From assembly GCA_964421785.1 (NCBI GenBank), contig CAYQZG010000001.1:1-64000 (forward strand): DNA of 64,000 nucleotides, read 5' to 3'. The stretch comes from SKLM01 sp964421785. GTDB lineage: Bacteria > Chloroflexota > Anaerolineae > B4-G1. Made by a program: the position numbers and the translations under genes. The notes below the pieces were generated by a model. It worked only from the letters and a program-made list of their open reading frames with translations. It was not told the origin of the DNA and did no database searches. Numbering within the stretch: the stretch's first letter is position 1; every line of letters starts with the position of its first letter. Positions 46,476 through 54,894 of this stretch are shown here, piece after piece.

Positions 46476-47296
46476 GGGGTGGCCCCTCGTTGTCGGTTGA
46501 TGCGTTCTCTCGTCCCTAGAGCTGCTCTTCGGGCCGCCTCACCAAAGTCAGGATCTGAGGAGGCGTAGATGATGCCTCGCGAGGAGTTGATCACCGGGCC
46601 AACGCCGTCAGCGGAAGGACCGTGGATGACAGCCTGATCCAGATCTCCGCCCTGAGCACCGATGCCCGGGATCAGGAAGGGAAGGTCGGGGGCGATCTCC
46701 CGTACGATGCCTAGCTCCTCTGGGTACGTGGCACCGACCACCAGGCCGCAGGTTCCGGGGAGATCGTTGTCCCATTGAGCTGCCATATGAGCAACGCGTT
46801 GGTAGAAGGGTTGTCCCTCTATCTCTAGATCCTGGAGGTGTGGAGCGGATGGATTGGAGGTGCGCGCCAGCAGGAAGGCGCCGTGCTCCTCCGTGTCCAG
46901 AAAGGGACGGAGTGTGTCCAGGCCGAGATAGGGATTGACGGTGACGGCATCTACGCCCAGCGTCTCAAATGCCGTTTGCGCGTAGGCCTCGGCGGTGTGC
47001 CCTACGTCGTTGAACTTCCCGTCAAGGATGATGGGCACGTCGTCGGGAATCTCGTCGATGAGTTGTTGAAGCGCTTCCACGCCCGCGGCGCCCTCAGCGA
47101 GCCAGAACCCGAGGTTGGGCTTGTAGGCGGAGGCGACATCGGCGGTGCTCTCCACGATGGTGCGGCCAAACGCCAGCAGCGGGGACGGCGATGACCGGAC
47201 GACCTTGGGCAGGCGGGCCATGACGGGATCGAGGCCGACGCAGAGCCAGGACGTTTTGGCGCGTTGTGCTTTCAGCAGCTTCTCTCTAAATGCCAT
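46472..47296 (-). CDS. pyrF: Orotidine 5'-phosphate decarboxylase, type 2
   Basis: 274 residues. Decarboxylates OMP to UMP. SWLCVGLDPVMARLP, YKPNLGFWLAEGAAG, the catalytic IILDGKFNDVGHTAEAYA (Lys/Asp array) and DAVTVNPYLGLDTL mark the longer, type 2 family. LIPGIGAQGGDLDQAV and SSRGIIYAS follow as the phosphate site. Start ATG 47296 lies behind CAGGAGGAAT. A minus-strand promoter at 47353-47381 and a strong hairpin at 47411-47437 lie just upstream. First gene of the pyr operon. Confidence 0.95.
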   Translation of the reverse strand: MAFREKLLKAQRAKTSWLCVGLDPVMARLPKVVRSSPSPLLAFGRTIVESTADVASAYKPNLGFWLAEGAAGVEALQQLIDEIPDDVPIILDGKFNDVGHTAEAYAQTAFETLGVDAVTVNPYLGLDTLRPFLDTEEHGAFLLARTSNPSAPHLQDLEIEGQPFYQRVAHMAAQWDNDLPGTCGLVVGATYPEELGIVREIAPDLPFLIPGIGAQGGDLDQAVIHGPSADGVGPVINSSRGIIYASSDPDFGEAARRAALGTRERINRQRGATP

Positions 47297-47352
47297 TTTG
47301 ATGTGTTATTCCTCCTGTAGTGAGAGGTCTCTGTCTTGTTGGCTGGGTGCCT

Positions 47353-47381
47353 ATTGTACAACGAGCGCCCGAATCTCGCCA
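47353..47381 (-). promoter_or_regulatory. Probable promoter of the pyr operon
   Basis: On the minus strand TGGCGA (47381-47376), a 17-bp spacer and TACAAT (47358-47353). The -35 is weak. Confidence 0.4.
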
Positions 47382-47410
47382 CCTGCTTTCCGCGGGCGCA
47401 GAACGTCAAC

Positions 47411-47437
47411 GACCGCGTCCAGTTGGGACGCGGTCGC
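47411..47437 (-). terminator. Strong hairpin between degV and pyrF
   Basis: A perfect 11-bp stem, CGACCGCGTCC / GGACGCGGTCG, with loop AGTTG (plus strand). It lies 36 bp downstream of the degV stop and upstream of the pyrF promoter. No long T tract follows on either strand, so termination is probable but not certain. Confidence 0.55.
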
Positions 47438-47473
47438 GAGGGAACAGACGAAAGATGGGTGGGATTGTGTCGA

Positions 47474-48334
47474 TCAGGGTTTGTAGTAGAATCCGAGACC
47501 TGTCGTCCCTGGGCCAGCGTGGGTGCCGATGACGGGGCTGACGGGGGCGCGGTAGACCGGGGATATGTGGAAGCGTTTCTTCACTCGCTCCGCCACGATG
47601 TCGCCCTCCTGGCCGCTGTCCACGTCGATGACGGCCACCTCCGCCATGCTCCTGCCGTTAAGGCGCTCCTCGGCTCTGTCCAACATCTCTGACAGTGCTC
47701 GCTGCTTGGTGCGGATCTGGCACATCGGCTCCACGCACCCGTCGTTCAGGTGGAGGAGCGGTTTGATGCTCAGTATGGTTCCCAAAAAGCGCTTGGCACC
47801 GCCGATGCGGCCTCCTTTGTGCAGGTATTCCAGGGTGTCGACGGTGAAGAGAACGGTCAACCGCTGGCGCACGTCGTTGGCTGCGGCCAAGATTTCCTCC
47901 ACGGAGCCTCCAGTTGCTGCTTCTCTGGCGGCAGCCAGGACGACAAACCCCAGGCCCATCGACGTAGAAAACGAGTCGATGACGGTGACGTTGAGCTCGG
48001 GCACCTGGGCAGCGGCTGCCTCGGCAGAGGCGACCGTCCCACTTATCTTGCTGGAGATAAAGGTGCCCACGATGGTGTCCGTCTGTCTCTCCTCAGCCAC
48101 GCGCCGGTAGAAGTCAACGAACTCACCGACCGAGGGCTGAGAGGTGCTGGGTATGGTATCGCGCTGTCGCAGGCGGCGATAGAAGGACTCGGGGGTGATG
48201 TCTACGCCATCGCGATATCGATCGTCTTCCCAGATGAGCCACAGAGGGATGGTTGGTACGTCAAGACCGCCCAACGCTTCGTCCGGGATGCAGGCGGTGC
48301 TGTCTGTGACAACTGCTATGGTCTTATGCGTCAT
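47474..48334 (-). CDS. DegV-family fatty-acid-binding protein
   Basis: 286 residues from ATG 48334 behind GGAGGCACAT; the in-frame start at 48379 lacks a site. TIAVVTDSTACIPDEAL, VPLWLIWEDDRYRDGVDIT, PSTSQPSVGEF, TFISSKISGT, VIDSFSTSMGLGFVVL and LEYLHKGGRIGGAKRFLG are the standard DegV motifs. FakB-type members bind an acyl chain and hand it to the kinase FakA to make acyl-phosphate for lipids. No fakA (DAK-type) gene is beside it. The C-terminal GTHAGPGTTGLGFYYKP is complete. Confidence 0.94.
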   Translation of the reverse strand: MTHKTIAVVTDSTACIPDEALGGLDVPTIPLWLIWEDDRYRDGVDITPESFYRRLRQRDTIPSTSQPSVGEFVDFYRRVAEERQTDTIVGTFISSKISGTVASAEAAAAQVPELNVTVIDSFSTSMGLGFVVLAAAREAATGGSVEEILAAANDVRQRLTVLFTVDTLEYLHKGGRIGGAKRFLGTILSIKPLLHLNDGCVEPMCQIRTKQRALSEMLDRAEERLNGRSMAEVAVIDVDSGQEGDIVAERVKKRFHISPVYRAPVSPVIGTHAGPGTTGLGFYYKP

Positions 48335-48428
48335 ATGTGCCTCCTGGCTTCGAGTTAGAGATGCCAGTAGGTAAAACACGCAATACGAGAAAGCGTTGCG
48401 CTACCCGAGGCACTGCGTTTTGGGAGGA

Positions 48429-48935
48429 CTAGACGGTCCTGATGACAGCCCCGCAGTAGGGACATTCGGCCGTCTTTGCGTCATGCCAGGTTACGTCGTC
48501 GGGAACCAGGGGGGCTCCGCACCCGGCGCAGCGCTCTGGCAGGGAGCCGTGACGGCCGTAGGCCTGGGAGGGAAGCGGTGTGCGCCAGTCGTCGGGAGAA
48601 AGCCCAGCATCCTCGCGCAAGCGGTCAGCGTACGCCGTCAGCTCGTCGGCTTCGGTTTGATATCCTCTTTCCTTGAGCTCGCCCGTGGCACGGGATACGA
48701 GACGGGCCGCACGCCGTGTCTGTCCCCGGTGTACCAGGATGCGAACCGCCAGACGCATCTGATCCAGTGCTGGCTCAATACGATCCTGAGCGAGGTAGGC
48801 TTGAGAGGCGCGAGCAGCCAGGTTGGCTGCCCGGACGGGCATGCCGCGTCGTCTGGCGCCTCTGGACAGGCGGACGAAGAGCCGCGCCGCCTCCGCGAAC
48901 TTGCCTTCTTCCATCATGGCATTGGCACGGCGCAA
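48429..48935 (-). CDS. Helical-repeat protein with C-terminal zinc ribbon
   Basis: 168 residues. Residues ~1-110 form TPR-like helical hairpins (EEGKFAEAARLFVRLSRGARR, AANLAARASQAYLAQDRIEPALDQM). The C-terminus RCAGCGAPLVPDDV...TAECPYCGAVI is a four-cysteine zinc ribbon. Function unknown; zinc-ribbon tails often mediate protein or nucleic-acid contact. The start is uncertain. TTG 48935 opens the frame, while ATG 48917 or 48914 are possible, none with a clear ribosome site. It lies between the VIT-like gene and degV in the same orientation. Confidence 0.7.
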   Translation of the reverse strand: MRRANAMMEEGKFAEAARLFVRLSRGARRRGMPVRAANLAARASQAYLAQDRIEPALDQMRLAVRILVHRGQTRRAARLVSRATGELKERGYQTEADELTAYADRLREDAGLSPDDWRTPLPSQAYGRHGSLPERCAGCGAPLVPDDVTWHDAKTAECPYCGAVIRTV

Positions 48936-49024
48936 TGGTAGCGAACTCCGCCGTCTTGGATGGTGTTGGAGAGGGTGTCTGTGTGTCAGAATCGGCTCCT
49001 TCCTGGATCAGTGTGATGATTGGC

Positions 49025-49660
49025 CTAGGGTCCGGTAGGGCCGTTGGGCAGCAGGAAGTTGATGACTACGGCGACGATGCCTGCTACAACGGTGCGCAGG
49101 CCGTAGCTCACAAGGTTCCGTTCGGATATGTAGCCTAGAAACATGCCGAGTCCAAACAAGCTGATCATGGCCACGACCAGCGAGAGCGCATAGCTGACCA
49201 GGATATTGCCGATCAGCGGTGCGATGAAGAAGGGGATCAGCACAATCATGGAGGAGACCAGCGGTGAAATGCCGTCCACCAGCGACACGACCACCACAGC
49301 TACGCGTGCCGCTCGACCGATCTTTGTATCGCTCAGGTCGGTGAGGGATATTCTCTCCAGTTCGCCCAGTTCGCGCCCGCGTTCCGCGGACTCGGCGAGA
49401 TACGCCCCCCACAGTCCCGAGACGCCGATGGAGATGGAGGTGGCGATGCCGATGCGGATCACGATGCTCGCATCCCAGACCTTGCTTATGTAATTGCCCA
49501 CCACGATGCCCATCATCGTCAGGACTCCGTCGAAGGAGTTGTTGGCCAGGGCTCGGCGTGCAATCTGCCAGAAGCCGGTGATGCGTCCGTATTCGCGTAT
49601 CTCATCCACGCGCTGCTCCAGCTGTTCGCGCATGGACTCTATGCTTTCCGTGACTCCCAT
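49025..49660 (-). CDS. VIT1/CCC1-related membrane transporter
   Basis: 211 residues. After a charged N-terminal helix, five hydrophobic segments follow. NSFDGVLTMMGIVVGNY corresponds to the first VIT1/CCC1 helix (normally with a GxNDGIxxxxG motif). GLWGAYLAESAERGRELGELER corresponds to the cytoplasmic metal-binding loop (AYLSEKAE type). VIT/CCC1 proteins export iron or manganese. It is shorter and more divergent than canonical members, so substrate is unclear. Start ATG 49660. It follows DUF211 on the same strand after 155 bp. Confidence 0.75.
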   Translation of the reverse strand: MGVTESIESMREQLEQRVDEIREYGRITGFWQIARRALANNSFDGVLTMMGIVVGNYISKVWDASIVIRIGIATSISIGVSGLWGAYLAESAERGRELGELERISLTDLSDTKIGRAARVAVVVVSLVDGISPLVSSMIVLIPFFIAPLIGNILVSYALSLVVAMISLFGLGMFLGYISERNLVSYGLRTVVAGIVAVVINFLLPNGPTGP

Positions 49661-49815
49661 AGGTTCAGTCTCAATGTGGTCTGACTAGGCGCTTGTGGCG
49701 TAGGCTTTGTCGCGCAGATCGTCACCCTGGCCCACTGAGCCGTCTGTGAGCTTAAGGTTGCATCCAAGGACAGTTTCGCAGTTCGAGGGCAGAATCCGCT
49801 GGGTTGATAAGCTGT

Positions 49816-50103
49816 TCAGTCTTGCGGAGTGATCACGTCCTCAATCAGCACTTTGCCGGCTGCCACCTCGTCGATGGAGTGGATGGCGGCACCATTCTCC
49901 TCAATCAGGTCAATAATGTCCTGGTAGGGGATGTTGTGCCCTTCTACTGTGAGCTTGGCGTTCTCCACACGGCGGTCGATTTCGTATATCGAGATGTTGA
50001 CACCGTCCACGCCCTCAAAGTCGGCCAGCAGCTGCACCAGCTGGACGATACTTGGCTCCAGGGGCTTCAGTACGTCGATCACGAGGCGTCGCAGGTTTCC
50101 CAT
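49816..50103 (-). CDS. DUF211 protein
   Basis: 95 residues. RRLVIDVLKPLEPSIVQLVQLLADFEGVDGVNISIYEIDRRVENAKLTVEG is the DUF211 core, known from archaeal MTH889-like ferredoxin-fold proteins that stack into oligomers. HNIPYQDIIDLIEENGAAIHSIDEVAAG completes the domain. Function unproven; calcium or other metal binding is reported for the family from structure. Start is ATG 50103 behind AGAGGAG. The next gene downstream is the VIT/CCC1-like transporter, so a joint metal-related role is plausible. Upstream lies a MITE and a broken trmI. Confidence 0.88.
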   Translation of the reverse strand: MGNLRRLVIDVLKPLEPSIVQLVQLLADFEGVDGVNISIYEIDRRVENAKLTVEGHNIPYQDIIDLIEENGAAIHSIDEVAAGKVLIEDVITPQD

Positions 50104-50143
50104 GTTTGCTCCTCTGATGGTATGAGTTTCCGTGCAAAAAACA

Positions 50144-50254
50144 TGTAACTATTCACCTCTTGCTCAAGCGGATCCTATTCTGGGGTATTGCGTGCAAAAT
50201 CGCCGGATCACGGATCCGGCTGGAGCGTGGAGGGCCACAAGGTGAATAGTTACA
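50144..50254. mobile_element. 111-bp MITE with 15-bp perfect terminal inverted repeats
   Basis: TGTAACTATTCACCT at 50144-50158 and its exact inverse AGGTGAATAGTTACA at 50240-50254. Inside is a hairpin CCGGATC-ACG-GATCCGG. There is no coding capacity and no clear target duplication. The minus-strand frame from the broken trmI enters the right end and stops at the TAA inside the inverted repeat. Confidence 0.75.
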
Positions 50255-50661
50255 AGAACAGATAGCCCGGGTGGGGCGTCAAGCGGTCCTCCCGCGCAAA
50301 GACCCAAGTGGGACCTTCGCTGCCGGTTCCGGCTTCGACGATGCGGCGTCCAAGGGTGACGTTGAGCTTGGTCAGAGTGTACCCAGCATCCTTTTGGTAG
50401 GCAATCTGGGTGGACCGCTCTAAGTTGTAGGCCGGTTTGTCGGTGGAAGAATGGAAATAGGATGAGGGGGGGGCCACTAAGGTGGGGGCTGACTCGTGTT
50501 CCCCACACCGATCCAATCAGGTCGTCGTGGGCTGCCGTGCCACGATGTGTGTGGAATTCAGCTCCCGGTTTCAGACGTATGATAGATGTCCTCTGGTCTT
50601 GGCCTGCCAGTAGGGCTGGGGCATCAGGCTGAGCTGTATGCGTCTCTTGGTCTGTACTCAA
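50250..50661 (-). pseudogene. trmI: tRNA (adenine-N1)-methyltransferase TrmI, frameshifted and truncated
   Basis: The minus strand begins at TTG 50661 (ribosome site CAGGAG). It encodes RTSIIRLKPGAEFHTHRG and HDDLIGSVWGTRVSPHLSGP, the TrmI N-terminus. At a run of eight G (50466-50473) homology moves to another frame: LERSTQIAYQKDAGYTL, then LGRRIVEAGTGSEGPTWVFARE. That is the SAM-binding motif with an extra Glu in place of GSGG. Homology stops near 50290, and the frame ends at a TAA inside the MITE at 50250-50252. About half of a ~270-residue enzyme is missing. Either a real pseudogene or a sequencing slip plus a true deletion; the missing 3' half supports decay. Confidence 0.8.
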
Positions 50662-50929
50662 TGTACTCCTGCGCGCACATGATCTCCGTGGAGCGCGGAG
50701 GGCCGCCCAGAAACCCGCCCCGTTCTGAGGTGGATCCCACTCGCTGCGGTCGACATTGCACTCGAGGTCACTCGAAGGACCTGCTGACGTATACTATGTT
50801 CTCACACTCGCGATTTCCACGCACGCTAGGCTCAATTATAGCGAAGTTCACCCGCAATGCAACCTGACATTCAGCGCCTCGGAGGATGTCTCGAAGCGGC
50901 GGGGTGCCTTCCTGCATCTCATTGTTCCT
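50662..50929. other. Non-coding region upstream of the broken trmI
   Basis: No gene. A minus-strand promoter lies at 50835-50862, pointing at the trmI remnant. The region separates it from the stop of the CNNM/CorC-type gene. Confidence 0.5.
50835..50862 (-). promoter_or_regulatory. Promoter-like sequence for the trmI remnant
   Basis: On the minus strand TTGCAT (50862-50857), a 16-bp spacer and TATAAT (50840-50835). Confidence 0.5.
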
Positions 50930-52300
50930 TCAAGCGATGGTGCCGGCCGTTGGAGGTTCATCGAGGTTGGGGGCTGCCCCTTCGGGATCCTCTTCGGAGG
51001 GCTCCTGGCGTTGAGGTGTAACCAGCACCTTGTCCACGCGATGACCGTCCATGTCTATGATCTCAAACCGCTGGCCGTGGAACTCAAAGTGCTCGCCCTC
51101 GCTGGGAATCCCGTCGAGTTTCGTCATGACGAATCCACTCACTGTCTGATAGCCGCGATAGACAGCCTCCATCTCCCTCTTCAGATTGAGGGCTTCCCAA
51201 AGCCGGTTGACATGCAGCAGGCCGTCGACCAGCCATGTTCCGTCCTCTCGCTGCCTTGCTCGTGGCTCCGCTGGCTCACCCTCCGCGGGGATCTCTCCGG
51301 CGATGGCCTCCAGGATGTCCATGTCGGTGACCATGCCCTCGACGCTGCCGTACTCGTCCGTCACCAGCGCGATGTGTTTGCCCTCTTGCTTGAAGATCTC
51401 GAGAACCCGTAGCGTTGACATGCTCTCCGGGACGAATAGGACGGGGCGCAGGGAGGCCCGGATGTCAAAGGGTTCGCCCTTGAGCTGACGGACGACCAGG
51501 TCCTTGGTGTAGAGCACCCCTATGGCATTGTCTGGATTATCCTCCATCACCGGAAACCGGGAATGCTTGGCGTCGAGCAGTATGGCTCGGGTTTCCTCCT
51601 CCGGGTCCTCCACGTCGATCCACGTAACGTGGGTGCGGGGCGTCATAAAGGCGTCGACGCGCCATTCGTCCAGTCGGAGCACGCTCTCTATCATGTCCCG
51701 TTCAGATTTCTCGAACACGCCAAGCTCGGTCCCGTGTTCGACCATCGTCTCGATCTCCTCCGGGGTAACGTCGGGCTGCTCCGGTGGCTCGACCCCCAAG
51801 AGACGCACCACGGCATCGGTGGAGAGGCTGAGTAACCAGACGATGGGTCGGGTGATGGATGAGAAGGCTTGCATGGGTTTGGCGACGATGGCCGCAACCC
51901 TCTCCGGGTTGTTCAGCGCCAACCGCTTGGGTACCAGCTCGCCGATCACCAGGGAGATGTAGGTCACGCCAAGGACCACGAGGGTGATGGCGATGGCGTC
52001 CGCGTAGGGCGCTAGAACGGGAACCACAGACATGGCCGACGCAATGACCCGTGCTAACGTTGCCTCTCCAAAGGCCCCGGCGACGATGCCGATGAGGGTT
52101 ATGCCGATCTGGATGGTGGCGAGAAACTGCGTTGGGTCGGTTGCCAGGTTCAGGGCTGCCTGCGCCCGATCATTGCCCGCTTCGGCCGCCTGACGCAGGC
52201 GGGCCAGACGTGCCGATACGACGGCGATTTCGGACATCGCCAAGATGCCGTTGAGGACGGCGAACAAGACTATGATCAGGATTTGTAGAACTGGACTCAC
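50930..52300 (-). CDS. Hemolysin-family CNNM/CorC protein with CBS domains
   Basis: 456 residues. The DUF21/CNNM membrane domain has four hydrophobic segments (residues ~5-25, 60-80, 98-120, 135-160). It includes NGILAMSEIAVVSARLARLRQ and GITLIGIVAGAFGEATLA. A CBS pair (~205-330) contains MTPRTHVTWIDVED, SRFPVMEDNPDNAIGVLYTKDL and ALVTDEYGSVEGMVTDMDILEAI. A CorC_HlyC transporter-associated domain (~345-430) closes with VSGFVMTKLDGIPSEGEHFEFHGQRFEI. Related proteins export or sense magnesium. Start is ATG 52300. A TATAAT-like -10 lies at 52442-52437 on the minus strand. Confidence 0.94.
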   Translation of the reverse strand: MSPVLQILIIVLFAVLNGILAMSEIAVVSARLARLRQAAEAGNDRAQAALNLATDPTQFLATIQIGITLIGIVAGAFGEATLARVIASAMSVVPVLAPYADAIAITLVVLGVTYISLVIGELVPKRLALNNPERVAAIVAKPMQAFSSITRPIVWLLSLSTDAVVRLLGVEPPEQPDVTPEEIETMVEHGTELGVFEKSERDMIESVLRLDEWRVDAFMTPRTHVTWIDVEDPEEETRAILLDAKHSRFPVMEDNPDNAIGVLYTKDLVVRQLKGEPFDIRASLRPVLFVPESMSTLRVLEIFKQEGKHIALVTDEYGSVEGMVTDMDILEAIAGEIPAEGEPAEPRARQREDGTWLVDGLLHVNRLWEALNLKREMEAVYRGYQTVSGFVMTKLDGIPSEGEHFEFHGQRFEIIDMDGHRVDKVLVTPQRQEPSEEDPEGAAPNLDEPPTAGTIA

Positions 52301-52637
52301 GCTGTCTTTCTTCTCCCTTACTTGGGAAGCGTCCAGGGATTGCTTCTTGCTTTCAGCTTATCAACCAAGGTGATTCTGTCCTCGAACTGCGAACTTGTTC
52401 GTGGACGTGACAATCTCATCGTTATACTGCAGGAGTATTATACCGGAAACACAGTTTTTTGCTACAAAGAACCAGACGAGACCTCTGCGTTCGGGAAATC
52501 CCACAGCACCTTCTTGCAGGGAAAGCCGGTTGATCGGTTTGACTTGAGGGCGCGATGATGGTAAACTTGGTTGGTCAGGTGTCATCTTTATCTACCCACG
52601 CCGGGCCGGCATAGACGCTACGCCAAGGAGGTTTCTG
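52301..52637. other. Divergent intergenic region
   Basis: Between the CNNM/CorC-type gene and a response regulator. AT-richer than its surroundings. A minus-strand TATAAT (52442-52437) is the best promoter sign, with no good -35 at 16-18 bp. No RNA gene is recognised. Confidence 0.45.
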
Positions 52638-53024
52638 ATGGCAGAGGAAAAGAAGTTGGTCGTCTGTATCGAAGATGAACCTGAGATGATCGATCTTGTC
52701 AAGCTCATTCTCCGGCGCGCTGATTTCGAGTTTGTGGGTGCTGTGGGGGGGCGAGAGGGGCTCGATGCTGTGCGCAGGCTCAAACCGGATTTGGTTCTGC
52801 TGGATTTGATGATGCCTGACGTTGACGGATGGGAGGTCTATCGCCAGATGAAGGCCGATGATGAGCTGAGTGCGATTCCGGTCATTGTCATCACCGCCAA
52901 GGCACAGAGTATCGATCGTGTGCTCGGTCTCCATATCGCCAAGGTCGACGACTACATAACCAAGCCGTTTGGTCCTCACGAGCTTCTCGAAAGCGTCAAT
53001 AGCATTTTGGGCATCGAGAGCTGA
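52638..53024 (+). CDS. Stand-alone response regulator receiver protein
   Basis: 128 residues, single receiver domain. Acidic pocket in VVCIEDEPEM, phosphoacceptor Asp56 in LVLLDLMMPDVDG, switch Thr in VIVITAKAQS and Lys in YITKPFGPHEL. KVDDYITKPFGPHELLESV is typical of CheY-like receivers that serve phosphorelays. Start is ATG with AAGGAGG 8 bp upstream. No kinase or output domain is adjacent. Downstream, 210 bp on, is the adenosine-specific kinase gene. Confidence 0.93.
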   Translation: MAEEKKLVVCIEDEPEMIDLVKLILRRADFEFVGAVGGREGLDAVRRLKPDLVLLDLMMPDVDGWEVYRQMKADDELSAIPVIVITAKAQSIDRVLGLHIAKVDDYITKPFGPHELLESVNSILGIES

Positions 53025-53234
53025 TGATTCGGGGACACCAGTGGGGCTTCCTGATCGGGAGGTTGAGCAACATCTTCGGAGGCTGTGGAAGGTAGCGCGG
53101 AATCCATTATTCGACCGGAAGTGTCTCCAATTGCCGACTCCGGTGCAGTTCTGCATGCGTTGGGGTCACGGATCTACCTGGGCGCAACCCGCAAACGGTT
53201 ACATCTTAGGTTCTTCAAAGTAGAGGAGCATGTT

Positions 53235-53720
53235 ATGGAATTCAATGTTGTGAAGATCGAGAAGCCGGATACCTTGAATCTGATTCTTGGTCAGTCCCAC
53301 TTCATTAAGACTGTGGAAGACATGCACGAAGCGCTGGTAACCGCTGTGCCGGGCATCGAGTTCGGCCTGGCTTTTTGCGAATCGTCAGGTCCAGCCTTGG
53401 TGCGCGCCACGGGGACGAATGATGAGCTGGTCGAGCTGGCCAAACAGAACGCCCTGGCACTCAGCGCGGGGCATTGCTTTATTATCCTGCTTGGCGAAGG
53501 GTTCTACCCCATCAACGTCTTGAATAGTATCAAACGTGTGCCGGAGGTGTGCCGTATCTACTGTGCTACAGCGAACCCTGTCGAGGTGATTCTAGCCGAG
53601 ACAGAGCAGGGACGGGGTATCCTGGGCGTCGTCGACGGCGTCAAGACCAAGGGTGTTGAGAAAGAGGAGGACGTAGGCGAGCGCAAAGACCTGTTGCGCG
53701 CCATCGGCTACAAGCTTTAG
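53235..53720 (+). CDS. Adenosine-specific kinase (DUF355 family)
   Basis: 161 residues from ATG 53235 (AGAGGAGCATGTT upstream); the open frame extends back to 53085 without support. LNLILGQSHFIKTVEDMHEAL, FGLAFCESSGPALVR, GHCFIILLGEGFYPINVLN and CRIYCATANPVEVILAETEQGRGILGVVDG span the family. The crystal-structure-based annotation of archaeal members is adenosine-specific kinase. Common in archaea and scattered bacteria. The in vivo role is not well defined. It stands alone between a receiver gene and an HD-domain gene. Confidence 0.9.
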   Translation: MEFNVVKIEKPDTLNLILGQSHFIKTVEDMHEALVTAVPGIEFGLAFCESSGPALVRATGTNDELVELAKQNALALSAGHCFIILLGEGFYPINVLNSIKRVPEVCRIYCATANPVEVILAETEQGRGILGVVDGVKTKGVEKEEDVGERKDLLRAIGYKL

Positions 53721-53932
53721 AGCCTGAACGCCGGGGATGGACGACCTATGCTTTCGCTTCTTCTGTTTTGTGGGTTAGTGGTTCTCTCGGCGACTTCACG
53801 TGGAGACCTGGCAGGCCTTCCGCGGCACTGGGGCAGCGAAGACCACTCCTGCGGGCGATATCTCGGCGAGATGTGGAGCTACTTGTAGACCCGCCTGGTT
53901 TCCAGAGACTTGGCGAGATGAACGGCTAGGCC

Positions 53933-54502
53933 GTGAACGCTGATTCTGTGCTGGCGTTGTTGCTGCGAGTCATCCAGTTGAAGTTTGTCCCGCGTACTGG
54001 CTGGGTGATGCGTGGCATAAGCGACGCCGAAAGTGTTTCCGATCACTCCTTTGGTGTGGCCTTCGTTGCTTTGGTCTTGTCTCAAATCGTAGAGCAGCCT
54101 GTCGACACGACGAAGCTTCTCACCATAGCTTTGCTTCACGACCTTCCGGAAGTTGTCCTCAGTGATATTCCCTCGCCAGCATCCGACTACCTTTCTCCCA
54201 GCACCAAGACGACGGCAGAGCGCGACGTGTTGAGTGTCTTGCTTGATGAGCTACCTCAGCGCGAGCAATGGCGTGATTGGTGGCGTGAGTTTGAGGAGCG
54301 AGCGAGCATAGAGGGAAGGCTGGTGCACGATGCCGACCGATTGGACATGCTCCTTCAGGCGTACGTCTATGAACAGACGACGGGCAATCGGTGGCTGGAG
54401 GAGTTCTGGAAGGAGACTTCCAGGGATTCTTTTGAGTGCGACGTCTCGCAATCGCTGTTCGAGGCGCTCTGTCAAGCCCGTCAACGGACTGCCCGCCGAT
54501 GA
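53933..54502 (+). CDS. HD-domain phosphohydrolase (YfbR/HDDC2-like)
   Basis: 189 residues. Metal ligands are in SDHSFGVAFVAL (His), LLHDLPEVVLSDI (His-Asp) and VHDADRLDML (Asp). The spacing and LRVIQLKFVPRTGWVMRGI N-terminus fit the YfbR/HDDC2 group, which removes phosphate from deoxynucleoside 5'-monophosphates. Start GTG 53933 lacks a strong ribosome site, but no ATG is available before the conserved N-terminus. Its stop (54500-54502) overlaps the ATG alternative of the DUF192 gene. Confidence 0.88.
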   Translation: MNADSVLALLLRVIQLKFVPRTGWVMRGISDAESVSDHSFGVAFVALVLSQIVEQPVDTTKLLTIALLHDLPEVVLSDIPSPASDYLSPSTKTTAERDVLSVLLDELPQREQWRDWWREFEERASIEGRLVHDADRLDMLLQAYVYEQTTGNRWLEEFWKETSRDSFECDVSQSLFEALCQARQRTARR

Positions 54503-54516
54503 ACCAGGGAGGTGCT

Positions 54517-54894
54517 GTGAGTTGGGTTGAGGTACGGAATGAGACGAGCGGCGAGGTCGTGTTGGGCCACGTCCGCCACTGCTCTAGCCTCCTCTGTCGT
54601 CTTCGCGGGCTCATGTTTAGGCGGAACCTGGGCGACGATGAGGGACTGTTGCTCGTTGGTCGAGGAGAGAGCCGGGTTGACACTGCTATCCACATGTTCT
54701 TCGTCTTCTTTCCCATCGCGGTGGTTTGGCTGGACGCTGCCGAGTGTGTGGTGGATGTTCAGCTAGCCCGTCCCTTTCGCCCATTTTACGTGCCCTGCGC
54801 GCCGGCGAAGGATGTACTCGAGGGGCCGCCAGGGCTTCTGGAGCGGGTTCGTGTAGGCCATCAGCTGCGCTTCGACGAGGCAATGCATGGGTAA
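54517..54894 (+). CDS. DUF192 protein
   Basis: 125 residues from GTG 54517, which has AGGGAGG upstream; ATG 54499, overlapping the HD gene's stop (ATGA), is an alternative. VEVRNETSGEVVLGHVRHCSSLLCRLRGLMFRRNL, DTAIHMFFVFFPIAVVWLD and RPFYVPCAPAKDVLEGPPG show the DUF192 fold, a compact beta-barrel of unknown function. Unlike many members it has no signal peptide. Its 3' end overlaps the next gene by 8 bp, so HD, DUF192 and the peptidase form a tight operon. Confidence 0.88.
   Translation: MSWVEVRNETSGEVVLGHVRHCSSLLCRLRGLMFRRNLGDDEGLLLVGRGESRVDTAIHMFFVFFPIAVVWLDAAECVVDVQLARPFRPFYVPCAPAKDVLEGPPGLLERVRVGHQLRFDEAMHG

Noticed and set aside
53721..53932. Short frames between the adenosine kinase and HD genes
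   Set aside because: No start with a ribosome site and no recognisable product.
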